Source of the DNA: Candidatus Sumerlaeota bacterium
Lineage (GTDB): Bacteria > UBP6 > UBA1177
DNA length: 31,003 bases
NCBI GenBank assembly: GCA_007136595.1
Contig: SLGQ01000158.1
Span: 1-31,003, forward strand
Direction: 5' to 3'
Below, piece after piece: positions 9,447 to 18,736 of the stretch (the stretch's first letter is position 1; each line of letters opens with the position of its first letter). A model generated the notes under the pieces. The model made no database searches. It was not told the origin of the DNA and saw only the letters and a list, made by a program, of their open reading frames with translations. The translations under genes and the position numbers were made by a program.

Positions 9447-10856
9447 ATGCCAGAAAAAGCAAAGTTAAGAAAAAGGTTACTTTATGACCTGTCTCCTATT
9501 CCTTCCGTACCTGTAAATGTGGAAGCAAGGGGGAAGCTTGAACCGGAAGTAAGGGTTGTTTACAACCAGGATGTTCTCCTTGAATCAAAAAGGATGACCG
9601 GTAGTTTTAAAATCGGTACGAATGTTAATTCAGACTGTGTTCTTGACGAAACAGTTTTTGCAGAGTCTGCTTTTAACTTGACATCTACAAGCGGGAAACA
9701 GTTTGTTGTGAATCTTCAAAAAGATTTCAAGGGAGCCGTGTATAATGGTGACCAGAAAACAAATCTTGAAGATTACATTGGACAAGGGAACACAAACATT
9801 GAAGTTGATGATAAAACGATGGTTGTGTTGGAATTCGGCAAGATCTCGATATGTGCTTTGAAGTCACCGGTTGAACCTTTAAAAGGTGGCGGTTTTTTCA
9901 AAAATATCGATTTTGCCTTTGCCATAATAACACTTTTAGTTTTCATCATTGGGCTTTTTGTTGTAAATATGGTTATTGAAACTCCTCCTATCGAGGTTGA
10001 TATTTTTGAACTTGACAACAGATTCGCAAAGTTGATCGTTGGCAGTGAAGAAGATATTAAAGTCGAAGATATCGAGGAAGAAAAAAAGGTTGAACTTGAA
10101 AAACCTAAAGAAGGTCTTGTTGAAGCAACTCAACAAAGAAAGTCTCTCGGTGATGAAGGTAGAGTCGGAGACAAAAAGAGTCAGGTAGCTAATGCACAGG
10201 GTTCTGCCAGAAGAGGGCTTGATGCAAAAGTTGCTCAGAGTTCCGGTATTATGGGTGCTTTGTCATCCGGTGCTCAAAACTTTGACAGAGTTTTCGGTGG
10301 TGGTGGACTTGGTGCAGGTATGGAACAGACACTTGGTTCAGTTACAGGTCTTTCGGGTGTTGACCAGTTTGGTTCCGGTGGTCTTGGAACAAGAGGTTTC
10401 GGTACCGGTGGTGGTGGTAATGCCCTTGGTATCGGTGGTCTTGGAACAAGAGGCCGTGGGGGCGGAGCTGGTGGTAAATATGGTATGGCAGCGGGTCAGA
10501 TAGGTAGAAAAGGCCGCTCTGAAATTACAGCCGGTGGTGGACAGGCGGTTATCATGGGTGCTCTTGACAGGTCTGTTATTGATGCATACATTAGAAGGAA
10601 CCTTGCTAAAATAAGATGGTGCTATGAAAAAGAACTGGCAAAAGATCCTAAACTTTTTGGCAGAATTGTTATTAACTTTACTATTTCCGGAACAGGTGCT
10701 GTAAGTCAGTCAAAAGTAAACAGAACAACAATGGGTAACCAGACAGTTGAAAACTGTGTTGCAAACCAGATCAGAACAATTCGTTTCCCTGCTCCCAAGG
10801 GCGGTGGTATTGTTATTGTAAACTATCCGTTTGTGTTTAAACACACTGAAGGTTAA
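9447..10856 (+). CDS. AgmX/PglI-type inner-membrane protein with TonB-like C-terminus (set A)
   Basis: 469 residues with no signal peptide. Residues ~35-140 form a beta-rich cytoplasmic domain resembling a degenerate FHA fold. One transmembrane helix lies at ~155-175 (FAFAIITLLVFIIGLFVVNM), followed by the periplasmic motif NRFAKLIV (~191-198), a Lys/Glu segment, a Gly-rich region (~265-360) and a C-terminal TonB-like alpha/beta domain (~370-469). That domain contains WCYEKEL (Cys392) and NCVANQI (Cys437), typical of AgmX/PglI C-termini. Family knowledge: GltG and GltJ of M. xanthus are inner-membrane proteins with a cytoplasmic domain, one TM helix and periplasmic TonB-like domains that link the AglRQS motor to the outer envelope. 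The AGAGG at 9434-9438 sets the start. Its paralogue is at 22627. Confidence 0.88.
   Translation: MPEKAKLRKRLLYDLSPIPSVPVNVEARGKLEPEVRVVYNQDVLLESKRMTGSFKIGTNVNSDCVLDETVFAESAFNLTSTSGKQFVVNLQKDFKGAVYNGDQKTNLEDYIGQGNTNIEVDDKTMVVLEFGKISICALKSPVEPLKGGGFFKNIDFAFAIITLLVFIIGLFVVNMVIETPPIEVDIFELDNRFAKLIVGSEEDIKVEDIEEEKKVELEKPKEGLVEATQQRKSLGDEGRVGDKKSQVANAQGSARRGLDAKVAQSSGIMGALSSGAQNFDRVFGGGGLGAGMEQTLGSVTGLSGVDQFGSGGLGTRGFGTGGGGNALGIGGLGTRGRGGGAGGKYGMAAGQIGRKGRSEITAGGGQAVIMGALDRSVIDAYIRRNLAKIRWCYEKELAKDPKLFGRIVINFTISGTGAVSQSKVNRTTMGNQTVENCVANQIRTIRFPAPKGGGIVIVNYPFVFKHTEG
10376..10453 (+). repeat. Direct 21-base repeat in the Gly-rich region of the AgmX-type gene
   Basis: The same 21 bases (encoding G-G-L-G-T-R-G) occur at 10376-10396 and 10433-10453, in frame and 57 bases (19 codons) apart. 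They lie in a GGT-rich tract that encodes the flexible Gly-rich linker between the TM helix and the TonB-like domain. Such repeats can expand or contract by slippage and would change linker length without a frameshift. Confidence 0.85.
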
Positions 10857-10867
10857 TGGGGGCAAAC

Positions 10868-11509
10868 ATGAAAAAATTGTTTTTGATTTTGATTCTGCTT
10901 TTCAGTTTCGCAATTTTTGCTGAAGAAGAAGAAGAAGCAACAGGTGATATTTCGGGAAGTGATCTTAATCCTGTTGTAAGAGGATTAAACTTTAAGCTTG
11001 CCGGTGGAATACTTGCCTATGTAGGTAAAGCCGGTGGCAGTAATGCAGCGAGCCCGATCGGTACCGCTTTTAAGTTCAATATGGGTTATGATTTCAATAT
11101 CAATGATGCAATGGTCATAGGGGCTGCACTTTCGATAGGTAAATTGCAGTATAATGTCCGCCCGAACGATGCCGATGGACTTGATCAGAACTATAAGGAT
11201 TCTCCATGGTATGAACATTACTCTCCTCTTTCCGTAGGTCTGGACATTGATCTTACATGGCTTATTAATCCAAGATGGGAGTTTGGAGCAGTTATCGGTT
11301 TTGATTATTATGCTTTCGGAAAAACATATAAATCGGGCAGCACTACAAAAACCAACGATGGAAACATTGCTGTCGGAGGCGGTCTCATATTTGAATATTA
11401 CACATATACCAGAAGATTTTCCATTGGTACTTCCGCAAGATTCAACTATATAATTGATTTTGACGGAATGAGTATCATGGTTACACCTTTTATGAAGTAT
11501 TCATTCTAA
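10868..11509 (+). CDS. Outer-membrane beta-barrel protein (set A; possibly CglE-like)
   Basis: 213 residues from the ATG at 10868, chosen because GGGGG (10858-10862) lies 5 bases upstream and the reading then begins MKKLFLILILLF, a clean signal peptide ending at AIFA. The in-frame ATG at 10856 overlaps the previous stop and would add MGAN. After a short Glu-rich stretch the protein has eight or so amphipathic beta-strands (e.g. LAGGILAYVGKAGGSNA, GYDFNINDAMVIGAAL) and ends in aromatic VTPFMKYSF, a typical barrel C-terminus. The RG...SNA...GYDF pattern reminds me of CglE of myxobacteria, an outer-membrane gliding protein, but I could not align it. It is co-transcribed with the AgmX-type gene. 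Confidence 0.72.
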   Translation: MKKLFLILILLFSFAIFAEEEEEATGDISGSDLNPVVRGLNFKLAGGILAYVGKAGGSNAASPIGTAFKFNMGYDFNINDAMVIGAALSIGKLQYNVRPNDADGLDQNYKDSPWYEHYSPLSVGLDIDLTWLINPRWEFGAVIGFDYYAFGKTYKSGSTTKTNDGNIAVGGGLIFEYYTYTRRFSIGTSARFNYIIDFDGMSIMVTPFMKYSF

Positions 11510-11521
11510 GCTATATATCAA

Positions 11522-12331
11522 GTGGTTTGCAGGAAAAAATCTAATTTACCCATCGGCATATTCGACAGCGGTGTCGGAGGGCTTACTGTTTTTAAAGAAG
11601 TCCGGAAAATACTTCCTGCAGAAGATATTGTTTATCTCGGTGATACAGCCAGAGTACCTTACGGAACAAAATCACCTGAAGTCGTAGTAAAATATTCTGT
11701 TCAAAATGTAGAGTTTCTGCTGTCAAAGAATGTCAAAGCGATCGTTGTTGCGTGTAACACGGCATCTGCTGCCGCGCTTCCACATTTAAAAAAGAGCTTT
11801 CCTGAAATTGAAATAATAGGAGTGATCGACCCTGTTGTAGATCATATCAGACAATCGATGGCAAACATTAAAAAGATCGCAGTTATCGGAACAAACACTG
11901 CCATATCTTCAGGAGCATATCAGAATCTACTGAATGAGATGGCAGGGGTTACAGTTTTTTCCAAAGCATGTCCATTATTTGTACCTTTGGTCGAGGAGGG
12001 TATGCTGGATCATGATATTACATATTCAATAATTGATATGTATCTTTCAGAGATAAAAAAGGAAAAAATTGATGCAATAATTCTTGGCTGCACACACTAT
12101 CCGATGCTTAAAGAGTCTATCAGGAATTATTTTGGACAGAGAGTCTCTGTCCTTGACACTGCGTATTACACGGCTTTAAGCTTATCTGAAACTTTTAAAA
12201 ATCAAAAAATGAATAAAATATCAGATCAGCCGGGCAAAAACAGTTTCTTTGTTACTGACAGTGTTGATATATTTAAGAATACTGCTGAATCTTTCCTTGA
12301 TTTTCAGATAAGTGAAATATTTCATATATAA
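11522..12331 (+). CDS. murI: Glutamate racemase
   Basis: 269 residues. It interconverts L- and D-glutamate to supply D-Glu for peptidoglycan in the cytoplasm. The family signatures are all present: GIFDSGVGGLTV (residues 12-23), LGDTARVPYGTK (39-50), VVACNTASA with catalytic Cys78, and ILGCTHYP with the second catalytic Cys190 and neighbouring His192. The length is normal. The only possible start in frame is GTG at 11522, 12 bases after the upstream stop, and no Shine-Dalgarno sequence is visible there, so translation may depend on ribosomes finishing the upstream gene. It is an ordinary housekeeping gene sitting between the two machine gene sets. After it, 12349-12367 is a perfect 8-bp A/T inverted repeat with a 3-base loop, too weak to call a terminator. 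Confidence 0.95.
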   Translation: MVCRKKSNLPIGIFDSGVGGLTVFKEVRKILPAEDIVYLGDTARVPYGTKSPEVVVKYSVQNVEFLLSKNVKAIVVACNTASAAALPHLKKSFPEIEIIGVIDPVVDHIRQSMANIKKIAVIGTNTAISSGAYQNLLNEMAGVTVFSKACPLFVPLVEEGMLDHDITYSIIDMYLSEIKKEKIDAIILGCTHYPMLKESIRNYFGQRVSVLDTAYYTALSLSETFKNQKMNKISDQPGKNSFFVTDSVDIFKNTAESFLDFQISEIFHI

Positions 12332-12335
12332 AAAG

Positions 12336-12364
12336 TTGCCTTTGCAATAATATTTTTATAAAAT
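12336..12364 (+). promoter_or_regulatory. Candidate promoter for the set B operon
   Basis: TTGCCT (12336-12341, 4 of 6) and TAAAAT (12359-12364, 5 of 6) are separated by exactly 17 bases, about 30 bases before the first ATG of set B. The -10 lies inside the right arm of an A/T palindrome (12349-12367), which could also be an operator. Nothing else in the 59-base gap looks regulatory. Confidence 0.4.
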
Positions 12365-12393
12365 ATTCTGCGTAAAACTAAAGGGGGTTCATG

Positions 12394-13149
12394 ATGAGAA
12401 AATTATTTTCAGCATTGATCGTTTTGGCAATGCTAAATATCCTGCTTCTTGCAGAGGAAACTGACACCTCTGATATCAATGTGAATACAGGTGAGATTGA
12501 AAATGAAATATCTGAAGAGAGTGAAAGCGAAGCCGCTGTAAAAGATGACATTCCTGCAAAAGATGAGCGGAGTGCCGTTAAAGAAGTTTCAGATCCGGAA
12601 GAGCAGGGTTATAATATAAAACTTAGAAACCTTGAAGAAAACATCAACTCACTGAAAGATAAGATATTCAGGTCAAAACAAAGACTGGCAATATTGCAGG
12701 AAACAGTTTTGAGTGGTTCCATTGCCGGTGCAAGAGCAAAAATAATTCATAAAAACAATGTCGGACATGCATTCAGACTGGTTTCAGCCATTTATTACCT
12801 TGATGACGCTCCGGTTTTTAAAAGGATAAATCAGCCTGGAGAACTAGCGCAACCGGAAATAACCGTTTTTGAAGGTTCGGTCGTTCCGGGACCTCACCAT
12901 ATTTCAGCATACTATGTTTATGAAGGCAAAGGCTTTGGTATTTTTTCGTATATGAAAGGATATACTCTTAAAATTAAATCGGGTCATTCATTTATTGTCG
13001 AAGAAGGCAACATTGTTGAAGTTAAAGTTTCTCCCGGAGATAAAGGCAGTTCACGAAAAATCGATGAAAGGTTGTATATCTCTTTTGATGTGTCAAAAAG
13101 AATGTATCAGGCACAATTTGATAGTGAACAGGGGTTAACCGAAAAGTGA
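12394..13149 (+). CDS. Exported coiled-coil/beta-domain protein, first gene of set B
   Basis: 251 residues from the ATG at 12394, 6 bases after GGGGG (12383-12387). The adjacent ATG at 12391 is only 3 bases away. A signal peptide (~1-20, ending LLLA) is followed by an acidic Glu/Ser/Asp linker (~21-70), a short coiled coil (~75-105, LRNLEENINSLKDKIFRSKQ) and a beta-rich domain (~105-245) with VLSGSIAGARAKIIHKNNVG, FEGSVVPGPHHISAYYVYEG and FGIFSYMKGY. From memory, similar proteins beside AgmX-type genes in myxobacteria are sometimes named dihydrolipoamide acetyltransferase, but nothing here supports an acyltransferase: there is no lipoyl-Lys domain and no catalytic HxxxD motif. Its stop overlaps the next start (GTGA). 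Likely a periplasmic component; function unknown. Confidence 0.75.
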   Translation: MRKLFSALIVLAMLNILLLAEETDTSDINVNTGEIENEISEESESEAAVKDDIPAKDERSAVKEVSDPEEQGYNIKLRNLEENINSLKDKIFRSKQRLAILQETVLSGSIAGARAKIIHKNNVGHAFRLVSAIYYLDDAPVFKRINQPGELAQPEITVFEGSVVPGPHHISAYYVYEGKGFGIFSYMKGYTLKIKSGHSFIVEEGNIVEVKVSPGDKGSSRKIDERLYISFDVSKRMYQAQFDSEQGLTEK

Positions 13150-15428
13150 AAATAATGATTGTTTTAAAATTTTTCATATTTATACCGTTGTTTTTTTTCT
13201 GTCTGTCGTTGTTTGCCCAAATTTCAGAAGAAGAAGATTTTAAGCTCCGGATCGACAATGTCAGATCAGAAATTGTCAGGATCGGGCATCTGTCTGAAGA
13301 AGCTCAGGCAAAGTACCTTTCTCCTCTTATAATGGAAACGGGATATACCGAGTCTGTTTCAAATAAAATGGACAAGGCAAAATTTTATTTTGAGAACAAA
13401 GACTATATTTCATCGGGCAGTATATATTATTCAGTTGTCATGTCCATGGAAGAAAAAGATGCAGTATGGGAGAAAGCACTTTTTTATCTTGCGGAATCTT
13501 TATACAATAACAGGAATTATATTTCCGCTACCAGGTATTATGAGATGCTTATTACCGGAAATCCTGAAACAAGTTACAGGTATAATTGTCTGACCAGGCT
13601 TATCGGTGCCGCCTACAGATTGGGTAACTACAGTGGCGCAAAAAATTATTACTCAATATTCATGGATGCCGGATATGATATATCAAGAGAGCCTGATCTC
13701 GCCTACTACCTGGCTAAAAGTATGTTCTTTGATGGTTATGCAAAAGAAGCGTTCAATGTTTTTTCAACTATTCAGGAAAAAGACAGATACTTTCTCCAAA
13801 GCAGATATTTCCTTGGGGTTGTAGAGTTAAGGCAAGAGAATTTTGATGCTGCCATGGGGTATTTCAATATTATTATAAACTCGGAAAAGGCACCCCATTT
13901 TCACAGTTATAACGCAATAAGGGATCTGGCGCTTCTTGCATCTGCAAGGATAGCTTTTGAATTGAACGATCTGGTGAAAGCTGTAAGGTATTATCTCAGT
14001 TTAGACAAAAGATCGCCCCATTTTTCACAAGCTTACTATGAACTTTGCTGGACATACATCAAAAGAGGAGAGTATCAGAAAGCAATAGAGGCATTAAGAC
14101 TGATAAAGTTCATTGACCCCAATTCGATCGTTGTTCCTCAGGCTGAAATACTTGAAGGATCACTTTTGATAAAGCTTGAAAGATACGGGGAGGCAATGGT
14201 TCTTTTTAATTCCATTGTCGAAAAATATGGAAAAATAAAAGATGAACTTTATTCTTTGGATGGGAAAAATTTTGCCAACCGCAAATTTGATGAACGGTCA
14301 ATTTTCAGCCCCTTTTCTCCCATTGCAAGGTCACTTTTACAGGATAATAAAAAATATTCGAATGCAATTTTTCTTTATGATGATATCGTTGAGCTTGAGA
14401 AGGAAATAGAAAGAACAGAACAGCTTGAAAGAAGACTTGGAGCTGTTATTCTGAATCAGAATGCGGCATCGGTGTTCCCTCCTTTGAAAGAAGGTTCAAG
14501 TTTGGCACTTTCATTGCAGAATCGAATTGTCGCTGCAAGAAACGATCTTATGGAAATACAAAGGGAACTGATCTGGACTACTCTCGGTGAATCTGAAAGG
14601 GAACGGTTTACAGAGCTTGAAGAGGAAAAAAACAGGCTGTCCGGTTCAATTGCAGGGATGCCTCTTTCATCGGAAGACCTTAAGGAAAAAGCTGCTGAAT
14701 ATGCAAGAAAAATACTTTTGATGGAAGAGGAGTTGAACCGAATAACTATTCAAGTAAAAACTTTTCTCAACCAGCTTGACGGAATCAACTCTTTTCATAG
14801 CAGAAATACTCCTCCCGATATGGAATCAAAGCTGTCGGAGAGAATTGAAAAAGAGAAACTTGAGATATCTAAGATCATAGATGAGCTTAATTCCTATAAA
14901 AGAGCCGTCGAAGATGAAAAGAACAGACTTGTTCTCGGTGGAGATATGGTAAGCCGGATCATAATCACAAGAAACTCGCTGAACAGAATAATCGAAGAAC
15001 AACAGCAAATCCTTTCTTCGGCAAAAGGGGCAACGGAATACGCTTCCGAGATAGAAGTGCTGCTTCAGGACACAGTTGAAATCGAGAAGTCACTTGAAAA
15101 TTTCTACTCAGAAATGAACAGGGTTGTTACAGAAATAATTGATAAGATAAGATCCAGTTATGAAAGAGAACAGGACAATCTAAATGAATACAAGAGCAAA
15201 CTGCTTTCAATAAAAAGAGAACTGGAAGAAATGGCATCTTTGGCGCTGTTCTCCAACATAAACCGGGTAAGGACAGTATTTTCGGACATAGTTCTCAAAG
15301 CTGATCTGGGGATCATTGATGTTGCCTGGGAGAAAAAGGATAAAGCTTCAGATGAAATTTTAAGGCAGAGAATAAACAGAGCAGAAGAAATAAGGGCTCT
15401 TTACAGTGATGTGGAGAGTATTGAATGA
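13146..15428 (+). CDS. Periplasmic TPR plus coiled-coil protein (set B)
   Basis: 760 residues. A Sec signal peptide ends at LFAQ (~residue 26). TPR-like repeats occupy ~70-370 (e.g. FYLAESLYNNRNYISATRYY; ALFLGVVELRQENF-type unit). A long helical, heptad-rich region follows (~410-720), containing segments such as RIEKEKLEISKIIDELNSYK, predicted to form a coiled coil. The repeats resemble those of the set A lipoprotein at 2556, but this protein has no lipobox Cys and instead carries the coiled coil. The GTG start overlaps the preceding TGA by 4 bases, a coupling arrangement. An ATG three codons later (13155) is an alternative. The stop overlaps the next gene by ATGA. Likely an extended periplasmic scaffold. 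Confidence 0.8.
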   Translation: MKIMIVLKFFIFIPLFFFCLSLFAQISEEEDFKLRIDNVRSEIVRIGHLSEEAQAKYLSPLIMETGYTESVSNKMDKAKFYFENKDYISSGSIYYSVVMSMEEKDAVWEKALFYLAESLYNNRNYISATRYYEMLITGNPETSYRYNCLTRLIGAAYRLGNYSGAKNYYSIFMDAGYDISREPDLAYYLAKSMFFDGYAKEAFNVFSTIQEKDRYFLQSRYFLGVVELRQENFDAAMGYFNIIINSEKAPHFHSYNAIRDLALLASARIAFELNDLVKAVRYYLSLDKRSPHFSQAYYELCWTYIKRGEYQKAIEALRLIKFIDPNSIVVPQAEILEGSLLIKLERYGEAMVLFNSIVEKYGKIKDELYSLDGKNFANRKFDERSIFSPFSPIARSLLQDNKKYSNAIFLYDDIVELEKEIERTEQLERRLGAVILNQNAASVFPPLKEGSSLALSLQNRIVAARNDLMEIQRELIWTTLGESERERFTELEEEKNRLSGSIAGMPLSSEDLKEKAAEYARKILLMEEELNRITIQVKTFLNQLDGINSFHSRNTPPDMESKLSERIEKEKLEISKIIDELNSYKRAVEDEKNRLVLGGDMVSRIIITRNSLNRIIEEQQQILSSAKGATEYASEIEVLLQDTVEIEKSLENFYSEMNRVVTEIIDKIRSSYEREQDNLNEYKSKLLSIKRELEEMASLALFSNINRVRTVFSDIVLKADLGIIDVAWEKKDKASDEILRQRINRAEEIRALYSDVESIE

Positions 15429-18400
15429 AAATTCTTATCATAGTCTTTCTTTTTTTATTTTTTACACCCTATATTTATTCCGAGACAGAAAACTCCGGTT
15501 CACCTGAAGAAGGAACGATAAGGTTTGTTGTTGATGAAGAGCTTTTCAGTGAGAGTTATCTTGAAAGGCAAAAACTGCACTACGAATCAATAGTCAAGGA
15601 ATATCTGGAAGAGATACAGACTTTGGTAAGAAGGAACATAGAGGAAAGAAGAAGAGCTATCGAGCGTAAATATGAACCGGTAATCGCAAGGGAGCTTGAA
15701 AAAGAGGCTCAAAGCAGATCAGATGCCATTGTACTGTTTGAAGAGTTCATCAGAAGATACCCCGACAACGAAAAATATACTCCGGGAGCAATGTACAGAC
15801 TTGCCGAGCTGTATTATGAACGGTCTGTCATTGAGCAGGAAAGAAGGATGGTTGCTTATGAAGATGCAATCGCCGCACTGGAGAGAGGTGAGATAACCAA
15901 AGAACCTGAGATCCCGGTAATAGATTTTTCTCCCACGATAAAACTTTACAGAACTATACTGGAAACTTTCCAGGACTTTAAATATATGGGAGCGGTTTAC
16001 TATATGCTGGGATACTGTCTCCATGAGTCAGGGGAACCGGAAAAAGCTGTAAAGGTCTGGTTGGAACTTATGGAAAAAGGCATTGAAACTCCTTATATCG
16101 CTGAGCTTAATCTGAGAGTCGGAGAGTTTTATTTTGATAATAATCAGCTTCCTGAAGCTGAAAAGTATTTTGAAAAAGGGGTAAAATATACAGACAGTGA
16201 ACTGTTTGATAAAATTCTTTATAAACTTGCATGGACATACTACAGACAGAACTTCTTTGAAAAAGCTGTTGAAACATTCACGGAACTTATAATGTTTGCT
16301 GATGACATGTCGTCTAAAGGTATTGACCGAGGTCAGGATCTCAGACCGGAATCTATCCAGTATATTGCCATCAGTTTTGCTGATGAAGAATGGGGAAGTG
16401 TTGATAAAGCGATAGAATATTTCTCAACAATAGATGGCAGTAACTTTGAAAAAGATGTGTTCGAGCAACTTGGGAAATATTACGGTGAAAACAGTTATTA
16501 CTCCGAAGCTGAAAAAGCTTACAGGTTCATACTGAATAAATACCCGAACTATGAAAATGCCCCCAGAATACATAACAGTATGATAAGACTTATGTATCAG
16601 GCGAGAGAGTTTGACAGAGCATCCAGAGAGACCGCCATATTTGCCCAAATGTATGATCAGGACAGTGAGTGGGTAAGAGTTAACAGAGGAAATGCCACGG
16701 TGGTGCAGGAAGCTAATGAGTGGGCTCGTGAAGCTTTGCTTAATACCGCCGCATTTCATCACAGGCAGGCTCAGGCTTTCAGAGAAAGAGGAGATGAAGA
16801 GCGGGCTGTGGAAGAATATAGGGCTGCAGCTGCCGCTTATGGTGATTATCTTGTGAAATTTCCTTATACCGCCGACAGTTATGACATAACTTTCAGTTTT
16901 GCTGACACCCTGTTCTATTCGGGAGAGATAGAAAAAGCCGTTGTCGTGTATGAACGGATAAGGGATGACCAGCATCAGGATAAAAACAGAGAAGATGCCG
17001 CATATCAGACTTTTGTTTGTTACAATATCCTTTGGCAGCAGTCGGAAGACAGCAAGATAAAGGGAACAGAAAAAAGAGGAACCCCTTTTTCTCTTCTTGA
17101 AAGAAAGCTTATTGAATCGGGAGATATATATTTTCAAGTTGCAAGAGAATCCATAGAAGGAAAACCCGCCATAGCCTACAATGCGGCAAGAATATTTTTT
17201 GATCATGGGGAGTTTGCAGAGGCGGAAAGAAGATACTTGAGCATCATCAATGAGTTCCCTCAGCATGAGATATCAATATTGGCTGCAAGGGATATTATCG
17301 CTTCATACACAGAAAGGGAAGACTGGGTAGGAGTTGCAAGATGGTCAAAAATATTGAGTGAAAGGCTTTCTCCGACAGAAACGGAAAGCAGAGTAGTTGA
17401 GCAGGAATTTACAACATATAGAGCAGGTGCTCTTTTTATGTATGCACAGAAACTTGAGGAAGAGAAAAAATACAGGGAAGCGGCAGCAGAGTATCTCAGG
17501 ATAGTTGAAGAAAATCCATATAACGAAAATGCGGACAAAGCACTTTCCAATGCCGCTATAAACTATCAGCGAGCGATGATGTTTGACTCTGCCTTACAGC
17601 TTCACGAAAGAATATATAAAGAATATCCTTATTCTGAGTTGGCTCCGCAGTCACTTTTTCTTGTAGGAAGTACGGCTGAAAGGAGTTTTGACTTTGAAAA
17701 AGCGGTAGATGCATATAAATTGTTATATGAAAAATACCCCGCATATCAACGGAGAAATGATGCAATATATAATGCAGGGTTTTTGCTGGAAAGACTGAAA
17801 AGATATAGAGAAGCGGCAACATTTTACAGGCTGTTCTACAATGAGGCAAAAGAAACACCTGAGGGCAAAGAAGCTCTTTATCTTGCAGGAACAATGTACT
17901 GGAAAGCTGAAGATTGGAGAGCAATGATCAAAAGTTCTCAGAACTTTATAGACACCTTCAGTAATGATCCCGAAGTTGCTCATCTCGTTATGAGATCGTA
18001 TTACAATATCGCTAAAGTTTATGAAGAAAAACTGAACAACTGGAATCAGGCAAAAAGGGTATATCAACAGATAGTTGATTATTATGAAAATAATGAGGTG
18101 AAATCTGAAGAAGCGATCCTTTATGTTGCTGAAGCTCAATTCAAGCTGATAGAAGATGATTTCAATGCCTATGTGAAATTGAAAGTTGGCGGACGGAATG
18201 AAAAGGCGCTTGAAGAGAGTTTCATGAGAAAGAGAGATTCAATAGCTCCTCTTATAGAAAGATATACAAATATAATGACCCGTTACCCTGCTGCAGAATG
18301 GGTACTTGCTTCAATGTACAGGATAGGTTATATACTTCAGAACTTTGCAAGCACATTGATGAATTCCGAGCCTCCTCCCGGAATGGGCTTCGAGGAAGAG

Positions 18401-18736
18401 GAAATTTACTTTGCAATGCTTGAGGAACAAATAGCGGGATTTGAAGATCAGGCTGTTGATTATTACTCAAGAGGTTTGGAGAGAGCAAGAGAGTTGAGAG
18501 TGTTCAACAGATGGACACAGCTTATGACAGACAGACTTTCTTCGTTGAGAAGTGCAGAGTTCAGTTTCGGGAAAATTCCCATTTATGCTGCTGACAAAGA
18601 GTTTGATTCAGGATTTCCTTTGTTGCTGTCGCTTAACAGGGTAGAGAAAGCTGAATATCAGAGGGCAGGTCTTGCTGAGGAAATTGATGCGGAAGTCGAA
18701 AAAGATAAAGCTCCGCCGGAAGGAGAAAATGAATGA
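15425..18736 (+). CDS. Very large periplasmic TPR protein (set B; GltI/AgmU-like architecture)
   Basis: 1103 residues. A signal peptide ends near YIYS (~residue 20). A charged helical region follows (~35-85, RRNIEERRRAIERKYEPVIA), then TPR-like repeats to about residue 930 (e.g. EAEKAYRFILNKYPNYENAP; KKYREAAAEYLRIVEENPYN) and an acidic tail. It is the paralogue of the 1209-residue protein at 4245, matching it in the segments around RLAELYYERS and YKLAWTYYRQ and in overall repeat spacing. It is joined to both neighbours by ATGA overlaps, so it should be made in a fixed ratio with the TPR/coiled-coil protein and the TPR lipoprotein. Probable role: periplasmic core of the set B complex. Confidence 0.8.
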   Translation: MKILIIVFLFLFFTPYIYSETENSGSPEEGTIRFVVDEELFSESYLERQKLHYESIVKEYLEEIQTLVRRNIEERRRAIERKYEPVIARELEKEAQSRSDAIVLFEEFIRRYPDNEKYTPGAMYRLAELYYERSVIEQERRMVAYEDAIAALERGEITKEPEIPVIDFSPTIKLYRTILETFQDFKYMGAVYYMLGYCLHESGEPEKAVKVWLELMEKGIETPYIAELNLRVGEFYFDNNQLPEAEKYFEKGVKYTDSELFDKILYKLAWTYYRQNFFEKAVETFTELIMFADDMSSKGIDRGQDLRPESIQYIAISFADEEWGSVDKAIEYFSTIDGSNFEKDVFEQLGKYYGENSYYSEAEKAYRFILNKYPNYENAPRIHNSMIRLMYQAREFDRASRETAIFAQMYDQDSEWVRVNRGNATVVQEANEWAREALLNTAAFHHRQAQAFRERGDEERAVEEYRAAAAAYGDYLVKFPYTADSYDITFSFADTLFYSGEIEKAVVVYERIRDDQHQDKNREDAAYQTFVCYNILWQQSEDSKIKGTEKRGTPFSLLERKLIESGDIYFQVARESIEGKPAIAYNAARIFFDHGEFAEAERRYLSIINEFPQHEISILAARDIIASYTEREDWVGVARWSKILSERLSPTETESRVVEQEFTTYRAGALFMYAQKLEEEKKYREAAAEYLRIVEENPYNENADKALSNAAINYQRAMMFDSALQLHERIYKEYPYSELAPQSLFLVGSTAERSFDFEKAVDAYKLLYEKYPAYQRRNDAIYNAGFLLERLKRYREAATFYRLFYNEAKETPEGKEALYLAGTMYWKAEDWRAMIKSSQNFIDTFSNDPEVAHLVMRSYYNIAKVYEEKLNNWNQAKRVYQQIVDYYENNEVKSEEAILYVAEAQFKLIEDDFNAYVKLKVGGRNEKALEESFMRKRDSIAPLIERYTNIMTRYPAAEWVLASMYRIGYILQNFASTLMNSEPPPGMGFEEEEIYFAMLEEQIAGFEDQAVDYYSRGLERARELRVFNRWTQLMTDRLSSLRSAEFSFGKIPIYAADKEFDSGFPLLLSLNRVEKAEYQRAGLAEEIDAEVEKDKAPPEGENE

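Noticed and set aside
10192..10503. 103-codon open frame on the plus strand in a second frame.
   Set aside because: It is Val/Leu-rich only because it is the shifted reading of the GGT-rich linker of the AgmX-type gene.
12349..12367. Perfect 8-bp inverted repeat with 3-base loop as a terminator after murI.
   Set aside because: The stem is entirely A/T with no following T-run, so it would be very unstable. It overlaps a candidate -10 instead.
12394..13149. Naming this protein dihydrolipoamide acetyltransferase.
   Set aside because: There is no lipoyl domain, E1/E3-binding domain or catalytic motif; it has a signal peptide and would not meet the enzyme's cytoplasmic complex.
16424..17266. 280-codon open frame on the minus strand.
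   Set aside because: It lies opposite the large TPR gene at 15425, has no ribosome binding site or recognisable domain, and reads as Ser/Phe/Ile-rich shadow sequence.
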